A DNA stretch of 64,000 nt from Streptomyces triticisoli (GTDB lineage: Bacteria; Actinomycetota; Actinomycetes; Streptomycetales; Streptomycetaceae): assembly GCF_003270085.1 (NCBI RefSeq), contig NZ_QFDQ01000054.1, positions 17,822-81,821 on the forward strand, read 5' to 3'. Made by a program: the position numbers and the translations under genes. The stretch's first letter is position 1, and each line of letters opens with the position of its first letter. Under the pieces are notes generated by a model that was not told the origin of the DNA, searched no databases, and was given only the letters and a program-made list of their open reading frames with translations. Below are positions 50,003-57,881 of this stretch, piece by piece.

Positions 50003-50748
50003 GAGACACCTCCGGTGGCCGAGGAGCTGCCGGCCAGGTCCTGCTGCCGGACCCGGCCGGTCTTCGCGGTCCCGGAGGGCTCCGCGGGCGCGAGCCGTCC
50101 GACGCTCGCCTTGGCCCTGCGCTCCACCCGCCGCATCCCCCGGGTGAGGAGGAAGGCGAGGACGAAGTACATGACGAGGATCACCGTGTAGACGGGGGCG
50201 CTCCGGCCGGTGGCGTTGCGCACCAGCTGGGCCGCGAAGGTGATGTCGCCCACACCGAGCACGGACACCAGGGCGGTGCCCTTCAGCAGCTCGATCAGCA
50301 GGTTGTTGAACGGCGGGACCATCTCCGGCCAGGCCTGCGGCAGTACGATCTTGCGCAGCCGCTGGACCGGGGTGAAGCCCAGCGCGACACCGGCCTCCCG
50401 CTGCGCCTGCGGCACCGCGGCCACCGCGCCCCGGACGACCTCCGAGCCGTAGGCGCCGTAGGTGCACCCGAGCGTGAGCACGGCCGCCCACATGGGGACG
50501 AGCTGCCAGCCCAGCGTCATCGGCACCACGAAGAACACCCAGATCATCAGCACCAGCGCCGAGGTGCCCCGGAACAGTTCGAAGTAGGCGCCCGACACGA
50601 ACCGGACGATCCACAGCCGGTGGGTGCGGGCCAGCCCCACGGCGAACGCGACGGCCGCGCCGAGCGCGGCACTGAACACGGTCAGCTGGACCGTGACCCA
50701 CAGCCCGTGCAGCAGAAGGCCCCACAGGCCCGATGTGATCTCACTCAT
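49999..50748 (-). CDS. ehuC: ABC transporter permease (EhuC-like)
   Basis: A 249-residue protein. ATG 50748 overlaps the ehuB stop (ATGA). Helices and motifs of PAAT permeases are present: WGLLLHGLWVTVQLTVFSAA, ELFRGTSALVLMIWVFFVVP, the EAA loop AQREAGVALGFTPVQRLRKI and LPQAWPEMVPPFNNLLIELL. The charged C-terminal tail of about 35 residues is longer than usual. Confidence 0.85.
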   Translation of the reverse strand: MSEITSGLWGLLLHGLWVTVQLTVFSAALGAAVAFAVGLARTHRLWIVRFVSGAYFELFRGTSALVLMIWVFFVVPMTLGWQLVPMWAAVLTLGCTYGAYGSEVVRGAVAAVPQAQREAGVALGFTPVQRLRKIVLPQAWPEMVPPFNNLLIELLKGTALVSVLGVGDITFAAQLVRNATGRSAPVYTVILVMYFVLAFLLTRGMRRVERRAKASVGRLAPAEPSGTAKTGRVRQQDLAGSSSATGGVS

Positions 50749-51677
50749 GGCCGGCACTTCTCCTCGGCCGTGAGCGTCGTCATCTGCTCCTCGGAGAACC
50801 CGAAGGGGCGCATGATCTGCAGCAGTTCGCCGCTGCGCTTCATCTTGTGCAGCTCCCGGTTGAAGGCGTCGCGCAGATTCCGCTCGGGCCTGCGGAACGC
50901 GAAGCCGCCGACGTCGACGACCGGTTTGCCGTCCACGTACGGCGTGACCTCGTCGGTGGCCTCCGCCTTGGTGCTGCGGGTCTGCTCCAGCACGTTGCGC
51001 ACGGTGACCGCGGTGCCCGCGAAGACGTCGACCCGGCCCTGTTCGACGGCGAGGAGACCGGCCAGCTGGTCGGGCAGGGTGGTGATCCTCTTCACCCCGG
51101 CCGCCTTGGCGTAGTCGATCTCCGCGTAGCCGATACCGGTCGCCATCCGCGCCCCGCTCCGGGCGATGTCCTGGTAGCTGCGCAGCTTCATCGGGTTGCC
51201 CCTGGCCACGATGAAGGCATCCTTCATCTGGTACTCGGGATCCGCGAAGAGCACCTGCCCGCAGCGGTCCGGGTTGATGTACATGCCCGCCGCGACCACG
51301 TCGAACTGCAGCGAGTTCAGCCCGAAGATCAGCGAGCCGAACTCGGTGGGGAACGGTTCGACGCGGCCGACGCCGAGCCGCTGGAAGATCCGGGTGGCTA
51401 TGGCCGGGGCCGACCCCGTCACCTTGCCGTCCTTGCCGATGTAGCCGTAGGGCTGCTCGCCCGCGATGCCCAGGCGCACGCTGCCCCGGGCCCGCAGCTG
51501 CTCCAGCAGCCGGCCGCCGTCACCGGTGTCGGCGGTGGCCACCCGGCTGCAACCGCTGCTCGCCCCGACCGCGCCGGCCGCGGCCAGGGCGGCGGCACCC
51601 GAGAGCAGGGCGCGGCGGCGCAGGCCGGGTCTGTCCGTACGGGGCGAGCCCCTGTCGTGTGACTGGAAGGGAACCAT
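50745..51677 (-). CDS. ehuB: Ectoine/hydroxyectoine-type substrate-binding lipoprotein (EhuB-like)
   Basis: A 310-residue protein, ATG 51677. The N-terminus has a twin-arginine signal (RRRALLSGAAALAAAGAVG) and a lipobox SSGC, so it is exported and lipid-anchored. The SBP core GEQPYGYIGKDGKVTGSAP, PTEFGSLIFGLNSLQFDVVA and GMYINPDRCGQVLFADPEYQ matches the EhuB subgroup for ectoine and 5-hydroxyectoine rather than general glutamine binders. The order ehuBCDA in one coupled operon is as known. The specificity call is by family and the divergent EutA-like gene. Confidence 0.82.
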   Translation of the reverse strand: MVPFQSHDRGSPRTDRPGLRRRALLSGAAALAAAGAVGASSGCSRVATADTGDGGRLLEQLRARGSVRLGIAGEQPYGYIGKDGKVTGSAPAIATRIFQRLGVGRVEPFPTEFGSLIFGLNSLQFDVVAAGMYINPDRCGQVLFADPEYQMKDAFIVARGNPMKLRSYQDIARSGARMATGIGYAEIDYAKAAGVKRITTLPDQLAGLLAVEQGRVDVFAGTAVTVRNVLEQTRSTKAEATDEVTPYVDGKPVVDVGGFAFRRPERNLRDAFNRELHKMKRSGELLQIMRPFGFSEEQMTTLTAEEKCRP

Positions 51678-51888
51678 GGGCGCGCCGCTACCCGGAACCC
51701 GGAAGGGTATTCCGGCCGGTTTTCAGCCCCCTTCAATCCTTCACAGGCGTTGTCGAAACCTGATCCGGCCCGCCGGGTCACGAGGTGGGGCTGTGCCGCG
51801 CCGACGGGGTACCCGAGCCGTGGGGCCGTACCGGCCGCCCCCACTGCCGGAAGAGCAGCTGTCGAAAAGAACAGCAGGAAGGCTGGAC

Positions 51889-52620
51889 ATGACCGCACTC
51901 GGATTCCTCTACCCGGGCCACTTCGCAGAGGACGACTACCCGCGCACCGAGCAGCTCCTGGGCAGCGACATCCGGGTGGACCTGGTCCACACCGACCCCG
52001 GCGAGGACACGCACCGGGTGGACGCGCTGCACGAGATGGGCGCGCCCGAGCGGCTCGCCCAGGGCGTGGAGGGGCTGCGCCTGACCGGGGCGGAGGCGGT
52101 GGTGTGGGCATGCGCCGGCGGCAGCTTCGTACGCGGCCGGCGGGGCGCGCACGAACAGGTCCGCGAGCTGGCCCGGGCGGCGGGCATGCCGGCCTCCTCC
52201 ACCTCCTTCGGCTTCGTGCACGCGGCGGCCGAGATCGGCGCGCGCCGGGTGGCTCTCGCCGCGGCCTACCCGGAGGACGTCACCGCCCTGTTCGTGGACT
52301 TCCTGCGCGCCGGGAACATCGAGGTGGCCGCCGCCCGCAGCGCCGGGACCGTCACGGCGGCCGAAGTGGCCACCTGGGGCGAGGCGGAGGTCCTGGCCCT
52401 GGCCCGGGAGGCGGACGTCCCGGAGGCGGAGGCGGTCCTGCTGCCCGACACCGCCCTGCACACCGTGGCCCACATCCCGGCCCTGGAGAAGGACCTCGGC
52501 AAGCCGGTCCTCACGGGGAACCAGGTCAGCGTGTGGGAGGCCCTGCGCCTGACCGACCGCCGCGTCAACGCTCCCGCGCTGGGCGCGCTGTTCACCCGGG
52601 AGCCGATCGTCCAGGTGTGA
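51889..52620 (+). CDS. Maleate isomerase/EutA-like (Asp/Glu racemase superfamily) protein
   Basis: A 243-residue protein, ATG 51889 after AGGAAGG. The fold and motifs are those of the maleate cis-trans isomerase/arylmalonate decarboxylase group: GFLYPGHFAEDDYPRTEQLL, EAVVWACAGGSFVRG (first catalytic position is Ala-Cys-Ala), SSTSFGFVHAAAEIGARRVA and KPVLTGNQVSVWEALRL. In the second position, where many members carry Cys, the sequence is VLLPDTALHTV, so only one of the two catalytic Cys is evident. In ectoine catabolic clusters the homologue is EutA. It is divergent from ehuB, but no eutBCDE genes are nearby. Confidence 0.75.
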   Translation: MTALGFLYPGHFAEDDYPRTEQLLGSDIRVDLVHTDPGEDTHRVDALHEMGAPERLAQGVEGLRLTGAEAVVWACAGGSFVRGRRGAHEQVRELARAAGMPASSTSFGFVHAAAEIGARRVALAAAYPEDVTALFVDFLRAGNIEVAAARSAGTVTAAEVATWGEAEVLALAREADVPEAEAVLLPDTALHTVAHIPALEKDLGKPVLTGNQVSVWEALRLTDRRVNAPALGALFTREPIVQV

Positions 52621-52790
52621 GCCGCCGCGGTTGCGGACCCTGCCGCGGAGGCGTTACCTGGAAGTACCGGCGGTGCAGCGAGAACGCCCGGGCCCACGGC
52701 ACGGGGCGACCGACCTCGCCTGCGTGTGCGTCCCCGGTAACGGCCCGTCGTCGCCGCCGTCGTCCAGCGTTCGACGCGGAGGTGACCCAG

Positions 52791-53945
52791 GTGAAAGCCG
52801 TCGTCTACGAAAAGCCCTTCAGCGTGACGGTGAGGGAAGTCGAAGACCCACAGATACAGCACCCGAACGACGTGATCGTACGCGTCACGTCGAGCGCGAT
52901 CTGCGGGTCCGACCTGCACATGTACGAGGGCCGCACGGCCGCCGAGCCGGGCATCGTCTTCGGCCACGAGAACCTCGGCATCATCGAGGAGGTCGGCAAC
53001 GGCGTGACCTCCCTGTCCCAGGGCGACCGGGTCGTGATGCCGTTCAACGTGGCCTGCGGCTTCTGCAAGAACTGCCTCGCCGGAAAGACCGGGTTCTGCC
53101 TGACGGTCAACCCCGGCTTCGCCGGCGGAGCCTACGGATACGTGGCGATGGGTCCCTACCTCGGAGGCCAGGCGGAGCGGGTACGCGTGCCCTACGCCGA
53201 CTTCAACTGCCTGAAACTGCCACCGGGGGAGGAGCACGAGAACGACTTCGTGCTGCTCGCCGACATCTTCCCGACCGGCTACCACGGCTGCGAACTCGCC
53301 CAGGTGAAGCCCGGCGAGTCCGTCGTCGTCTTCGGCGCGGGACCGGTGGGCCTGATGGCCGCCTACTCGGCGCTGCTGCGCGGCGCGGCGAAGGTGTTCT
53401 CGGTCGACCGGGTGCCCGAGCGGCTCGCCAAGGCGGAGGAGATCGGGGCCATCCCGATCGACTTCACCAAGGGCGACCCGGCCGAGCAGATCAAGGAACA
53501 GACGGACGGAGAAGGCACCGACAAGGGCGTGGACGCCGTCGGCTACCAGGCCCAGTCCCACAAGGACCCCGGTCAGGAAGAGCCCGCCATCGTCCTGAAC
53601 CAGCTCATCCAGACGGTACGGCCCACCGGCATGCTCGGCGTACCGGGTCTGTACGTGCCCTCCGACCCGGGCGCACCCGACGAGCAGGCCAAGCACGGCC
53701 AGCTGCTGGTCGCCATCGGCAAGATGTTCGAAAAGGGCCTGGCGATGGGCACCGGCCAGTGCAACGTCAAGCTGTACAACCGCCAGCTGCGCGACCTGAT
53801 CATCGCAGGGCGCGCCAAGCCCAGCTTCGTGGTCTCCAACGAGGTGCCGCTGGAAGAGGCGCCCGACGCGTACCAGAAGTTCGACAAGCGGATCGAGGGC
53901 TACACCAAGGTGGTCCTCCGCCCGGGCCACGCACTGGCAGCGTGA
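52791..53945 (+). CDS. fdhA: Glutathione-independent formaldehyde dehydrogenase
   Basis: A 384-residue protein. GTG 52791 lies 5 bases after GGAGGTGA. It is a medium-chain Zn-dehydrogenase: SSAICGSDLHMYEGR (catalytic Zn Cys), FGHENLGIIEEVGNGV, ACGFCKNCLAGKTGFC (four Cys of the structural Zn) and VVVFGAGPVGLMAAYSALLR (NAD site). The insertions and the DKGVDAVGYQAQSH segment are typical of the Pseudomonas-type FdhA that carries its own tightly bound NAD. It oxidises formaldehyde, or dismutates aldehydes, without a thiol cofactor. It follows the EutA-like gene by 170 bp; a link to it is not evident. Confidence 0.88.
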   Translation: MKAVVYEKPFSVTVREVEDPQIQHPNDVIVRVTSSAICGSDLHMYEGRTAAEPGIVFGHENLGIIEEVGNGVTSLSQGDRVVMPFNVACGFCKNCLAGKTGFCLTVNPGFAGGAYGYVAMGPYLGGQAERVRVPYADFNCLKLPPGEEHENDFVLLADIFPTGYHGCELAQVKPGESVVVFGAGPVGLMAAYSALLRGAAKVFSVDRVPERLAKAEEIGAIPIDFTKGDPAEQIKEQTDGEGTDKGVDAVGYQAQSHKDPGQEEPAIVLNQLIQTVRPTGMLGVPGLYVPSDPGAPDEQAKHGQLLVAIGKMFEKGLAMGTGQCNVKLYNRQLRDLIIAGRAKPSFVVSNEVPLEEAPDAYQKFDKRIEGYTKVVLRPGHALAA

Positions 53946-53962
53946 CGGAGGGACAAGGGGAG

Positions 53963-54010
53963 CCGCGGGGCTCGCCCCGGAACCCGAGGGTTTCGGGACG
54001 AGCCCCGCGG
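53963..54010. terminator. Terminator after fdhA
   Basis: Arms CCGCGGGGCTCG (53963-53974) and CGAGCCCCGCGG (53999-54010) are complementary. A second small hairpin lies in the loop. It starts 17 bp past the fdhA stop. Confidence 0.7.
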
Positions 54011-54020
54011 CCGCTTCCCC

Positions 54021-54160
54021 TGGGCTTCGGGGCGAGTACCGCGGTGGGATCGGCTTTCCTTCGGGGTCGGGGCGAGTACCGCGGTGGGATCGGCTTTCCT
54101 TCGGGGTCGGGGCGAGTACCGCCGTGGGTCCGGCTTTCCTTCGGGGTTCGGGGCGAGCAT
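54021..54160. repeat. 40-bp direct tandem repeat, about 3.5 copies
   Basis: Units start at 54021, 54061, 54101 and (partial) 54141, each like TCGGGGTCGGGGCGAGTACC followed by GCGGTGGGATCGGCTTTCCT. Copies two and three differ at a few positions and the fourth degenerates after 15 bases. It is intergenic, between the fdhA terminator and the next gene. Confidence 0.85.
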
Positions 54161-54169
54161 CGGGGCTGT

Positions 54170-54275
54170 TCCCCGGGCTCGGGGCGGAGCCCCGCGACGC
54201 GTTTCCTTCGGGTTCCGGGGCGGAGCCCCGCAGGGGGTTCTCCGGGGCCCGGGGTGGAGCCCCGCGGTGGGGGCT
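54170..54275. repeat. Cluster of GGGGCGGAGCCCC-type hairpins
   Basis: Three short palindromes of the type CGGGGCGGAGCCCCG (near 54180, 54217 and 54250) are separated by spacers resembling the 40-bp repeat. Such palindromes are common between Streptomyces genes and may act as weak terminators or RNA-stabilising structures. No gene is present between 53946 and 54378. Confidence 0.6.
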
Positions 54276-54378
54276 TTCAAGGGACCGAGACGGTTGGGCG
54301 GGTGGGAAAAGGAACAAAAGGCAACGGTGCCCTGTTGACGCCGGTCAGGAAAGCGAACGGCGAAACCAGGAGGCACCG

Positions 54379-55464
54379 GTGGCAGACGAGATCAGGGGAA
54401 CGACCCACGGAACCGCTCCCGTCCCCCTGTCCGTACTGGACCTCGTCACCGTGGGCGCGGGCCACACCGCCACCGAAGCGCTCCGCACCAGCGTCGAGAT
54501 GTCCCGCCTCGCGGAGTCCCGGGGTTACCACCGCCACTGGGTGGCAGAACACCACTCCATGCCCGGCGTGGCCTCCTCCTCACCCGCGGTGATCCTCGCC
54601 CACCTCGCCGCCCACACCCACCGCATCCGCCTCGGCTCCGGCGGAGTCATGCTCCCCAACCACGCCCCCCTGGTCATCGCGGAGCAGTTCGGCACCCTGG
54701 AGGCCATGGCCCCCGGCCGTATCGACCTCGGCCTCGGCCGGGCCCCCGGCACGGACGGCGCCACCGCCGCCGCCCTGCGCCGCACCGACAGGCCCAACGA
54801 AGGCGCCGACGACTTCCCCCAGCAGCTCGCGGAGCTGATCCACTTCCTCGACGACGACTTCCCCGACGGCCACCCCTACCGCCGTGTCCACGCCGTCCCC
54901 GGCCCTGTCCAGGGCACCTCCCCGGGCGGCGTGCAGTCCCCGCACCGCCCGCCGGTCTGGCTCCTCGGCTCCTCCGGCTTCAGCGCCCGCCTCGCCGGCC
55001 TGCTCGGCCTGCCCTTCGCCTTCGCCCACCACTTCTCCGCGCGGAACACCCTCCCCGCCCTCGACCTGTACCGCGAGTCCTTCCGGCCGAGCGCGGTGCT
55101 CGACGCCCCGTACGCCCTGATCGGCGTCGCCGCGCTCGCCACCGACGAGGAGAAGGAGGCCCGCCGCCAGGTGCTGGCCGCCGCGCTGAACATGGTCCGG
55201 CTGCGCACCGGCCGCCCCGGCCTCGTACCCACTCCGGAGGAGGCGGAGGCGTACGAATTCAGCCCGGCGGAGCGGGAGTTCGTCGCCTCCTGGAACGCCA
55301 ACGTGGTGCACGGCACCCCCGACGAGGTCCGCGCGGGCCTCGACGAGCTGCAGAAACGCACCGGCGCCGACGAGTTGATGATCACGAGCAACGCGCACAG
55401 CGGCGACATACGCCTGCGCAGCTACGAACTCATCGCGGACGCCTACGACCTGCCCAGGAACTGA
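54379..55464 (+). CDS. LLM-class flavin-dependent oxidoreductase (alkanal monooxygenase-like)
   Basis: A 361-residue protein, GTG 54379 with AGGAGG 5 bases upstream. The luciferase-like barrel is clear: LSVLDLVTVGAGHTATEAL, RGYHRHWVAEHHSMPGVASS, RIRLGSGGVMLPNHAPLVIA and GRIDLGLGRAPGTDGATAAA. These are the motifs of the MsnO8/YhbW-like group that uses reduced FMN. Substrate is unknown. It is convergent with cdgA, with 7 bp between the stops. Confidence 0.85.
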   Translation: MADEIRGTTHGTAPVPLSVLDLVTVGAGHTATEALRTSVEMSRLAESRGYHRHWVAEHHSMPGVASSSPAVILAHLAAHTHRIRLGSGGVMLPNHAPLVIAEQFGTLEAMAPGRIDLGLGRAPGTDGATAAALRRTDRPNEGADDFPQQLAELIHFLDDDFPDGHPYRRVHAVPGPVQGTSPGGVQSPHRPPVWLLGSSGFSARLAGLLGLPFAFAHHFSARNTLPALDLYRESFRPSAVLDAPYALIGVAALATDEEKEARRQVLAAALNMVRLRTGRPGLVPTPEEAEAYEFSPAEREFVASWNANVVHGTPDEVRAGLDELQKRTGADELMITSNAHSGDIRLRSYELIADAYDLPRN

Positions 55465-55471
55465 GCGGGGC

Positions 55472-57481
55472 TCAGCACCGGCTCTCCAGCAACTCGGAGA
55501 TACGGTCCGGCGGCACCGGCCGGGAGTACAGCCATCCCTGCCCGGTGTCGCAGCCGATCCGGCGCAGCCGGCTGGCCTGGTCGCAGGTCTCCACGCACTC
55601 GGCGGTGACGGTGAGCCCCAGCCGGTGGGCGAGCTGGACCATCGCCTCCACGATGACCTCGTCCGCCGGGCTCGGCCGCCCCGCCGTACCGTCCCGCTCC
55701 TCGTGCTGGAAGCCCCGTACGAAGGAACCGTCCAGCTTCAGCGCCGACACCGGCAGCCGGCTGAGGTAGGCGAGGTTGGAGTAGCCGGTGCCGAAGTCGT
55801 CGATGGCGATGTGCACGCCCATGTCGCTCAGCGCCCGCAGGGCCTGGAGCGGCCGGCCCGCCGAGCCCATCACCGCCGACTCGGTCAGCTCCAGCTGCAG
55901 CAGGTGCGGCGCCAGCCCGGTCTCGGCCAGCACTTCGGCCACGTCCGCGACCAGGTCGGAGTCCCACACCTGGCGGACCGCGACGTTGACACTGACGAAG
56001 ATCGGCGGCTCGTCCGGGTGGTCCAGCTGCCAGCGGCGGGCCTGGCGGCAGGCGGTGGCCAGGATCCAGCGGCCCAGCGGCACGATCGAGCCGTCCTCCT
56101 CCGCCAGTGCGATGAACCGATTCGGCGTCAGCGTGCCGAACTGCGGGTGGAGCCAGCGCACCAGGGCCTCCACCCCGCGCAGCCGCCCGTCGTCCATGCC
56201 GACCAGCGGCTGGTACTCCAGGGTGAACTCACCGCGTTCGACGGCCGCGCGCAGCGTGGAGACGAGGGCCTGGCGGGTCATGCGGTGCGCGTTGCGCTCC
56301 GGGTCGAACAGCGTCCAGCGGGCCTTGCCGTCCGCCTTCGCCCAGTACAGCGTCGTGTCGGCCGCCTGCATCAGCGCGGTGGCCGACGTCCCCGCCGCGT
56401 GCCGTTCGACCACGCCGATGGACGCCGACACCGACAGGCGCCGGCCGGAGATCTCGAACGGCGCCTGCAGGGCCGTGAGCACCGACTCGGCCAGCTCCGC
56501 GAGCTGCTCGGTGCCGGTCGAGTCCTCCACGAGCAGCGCGAACTCGTCGCCGCCGAGCCGGGCCACCAGCGGGGCGCTCGTGCGGCCGTGTCCGGCCTCG
56601 TCCGCGCACCGGGTCAGCCGTTCGGCCACGGCCGCGAGCAGCCGGTCGCCGGTGCGGTGGCCGAGGGTGTCGTTGACCGCCTTGAAACCGTCCAGGTCCA
56701 GGTAGCACAGCCCGATCCGGCCGCTCCCGCCGCCCTCGTACGACTCCGCCTCCAGCGCGGCCGACAGGCGTTCGAAGAACAGGGTGCGGTTGGGCAGCCG
56801 GGTCACGGGGTCGTGGTTCTGCAGGTGCCGCAGCCGGGCCTGGAGTTCGCGCCGGGCGCTGATGTCGGCGACGGACAGCAGCACGTCCGCGGACTCCGGG
56901 GACTCCGGGGTCAGAGGCGCGACGGTGATCTGGACCCACAGGCAGTGGCCGTCGGGGTGTTTCAGGCGGCGGGCGCAGCGCAGCCGGGCCTGCCGGCCGC
57001 CCAGCACCTTGTGGTAGGCGTGCCGGGTGCGGGCGTCGGAGGTCAGGTCCACCAGATCGGCGGCCGGCTGCCCGGCGAACTCCTCGGGACCGCCGCCGAA
57101 CAGCGCGCCGAAGGTGTCGTTGGCGCTGACCACCAGACCGTCGCGGTCGACGACGGCCATGGCCAGCGGCGCGGCGGAGAAGGCGGAACGGAAGGGGGGC
57201 TCCGGGAAGCGGGGCTCCGGGGAGGCGGTGAGCGGGCGTTGGGCCATGCCGGTGAATCCCACGGCAGCGGGCGCGGGCTCCGCCATCGGAGTGAGAGCGG
57301 CGGTGGGGAGGGGGTCGCCGGGGCCGCCGCGAGGCGGCGCGGACGGGACGGTGGCAACGGACTGCCGTGCCGCGGCGACCGCGATCGGCTCGGTACCCGG
57401 ACACACCGTGACGTCACTCTGTGTGACGCCCGGTCGGCTGAGGTCTGTCGCGGGCGTCGGCCCTTCGGACGTTCCGCTCAC
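55472..57481 (-). CDS. cdgA: PAS-GGDEF-EAL c-di-GMP turnover protein (CdgA-like)
   Basis: 669 residues from GTG 57481, chosen for GGGAG 7 bases upstream; an ATG at 57286 would give 604 residues but has no SD. An Ala/Pro-rich N-terminus is followed by a PAS domain (about 100-215; FSAAPLAMAVVDRDGLVVSA), a GGDEF domain (about 232-395; LVARLGGDEFALLVEDS, intact active site) and an EAL domain (about 410-660; LRGVEALVRWLHPQFG and DDFGTGYSNLAYLSRLP). Both enzymatic motifs are intact, so it could make and break c-di-GMP, the signal that dimerises BldD. Domain order, soluble nature and position near lpmP/cslA match CdgA of S. coelicolor. A consensus BldD box lies at 57414-57426. Confidence 0.85.
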   Translation of the reverse strand: MSGTSEGPTPATDLSRPGVTQSDVTVCPGTEPIAVAAARQSVATVPSAPPRGGPGDPLPTAALTPMAEPAPAAVGFTGMAQRPLTASPEPRFPEPPFRSAFSAAPLAMAVVDRDGLVVSANDTFGALFGGGPEEFAGQPAADLVDLTSDARTRHAYHKVLGGRQARLRCARRLKHPDGHCLWVQITVAPLTPESPESADVLLSVADISARRELQARLRHLQNHDPVTRLPNRTLFFERLSAALEAESYEGGGSGRIGLCYLDLDGFKAVNDTLGHRTGDRLLAAVAERLTRCADEAGHGRTSAPLVARLGGDEFALLVEDSTGTEQLAELAESVLTALQAPFEISGRRLSVSASIGVVERHAAGTSATALMQAADTTLYWAKADGKARWTLFDPERNAHRMTRQALVSTLRAAVERGEFTLEYQPLVGMDDGRLRGVEALVRWLHPQFGTLTPNRFIALAEEDGSIVPLGRWILATACRQARRWQLDHPDEPPIFVSVNVAVRQVWDSDLVADVAEVLAETGLAPHLLQLELTESAVMGSAGRPLQALRALSDMGVHIAIDDFGTGYSNLAYLSRLPVSALKLDGSFVRGFQHEERDGTAGRPSPADEVIVEAMVQLAHRLGLTVTAECVETCDQASRLRRIGCDTGQGWLYSRPVPPDRISELLESRC
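57414..57426. promoter_or_regulatory. BldD-box consensus in the 5' part of cdgA
   Basis: TCACTCTGTGTGA fits the BldD consensus TNACNCWGNGTNA at every defined position. It lies 55-67 bases inside the gene if GTG 57481 is the start, or about 130 bp upstream of the alternative ATG 57286. cdgA is a known BldD target in S. coelicolor. The position relative to the transcription start is not known here. Confidence 0.6.
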
Positions 57482-57881
57482 CGCTCGCTCCCGCAGTGCA
57501 CTCGGTCTTCGTATCGGTCTCGTCGGGTGGCCGGCCGGGGGACGAACGGCCGCACGGCCCGTGTCCGCGCAGGGAAGTGCAAGGAAAGTGTGCCGATCAT
57601 AGATGCCGTCGGCGGACCCCTTCCAGCCACTTGCCGGCCTCACGGAACGACCGGCCCCATGCGCGGACCGTTTCTGCCCACACCTGGACGGATTCTTCAG
57701 TCGACCGATCACTTGTGACGTTCCGTGAGCGGTCCGGGGATGTCGCTTCCCCGGACCCCACGCCGGTCCGTCCAGCCGTGAACTCCGGCCTCTCACCCTT
57801 CCGGTGCAGGCAAACAGGGCGTACCCCTACAAACTGTCACAAGCTGGGTTCGGTGTCCCGCGAACCGCCCCGGAGGTCCCC
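57482..57881. other. Divergent intergenic region between cdgA and the M6 protease gene
   Basis: About 400 bp with no gene that I see. It holds promoters for both directions and a hairpin with 10-bp arms GGTCCGGGGA (57731-57740) and TCCCCGGACC (57748-57757), plus looser palindromic sequence around 57640. Confidence 0.5.

Noticed and set aside
51889..52620. Hydantoin or aspartate racemase
   Set aside because: The N-terminal GFLYPGHF and the ACAGGS motif fit the maleate isomerase/EutA subgroup better, and the neighbouring ectoine-type transporter supports that.
54021..54275. CRISPR array
   Set aside because: The 40-bp units are directly adjacent with no unique spacers, and no cas genes are present anywhere in the window.
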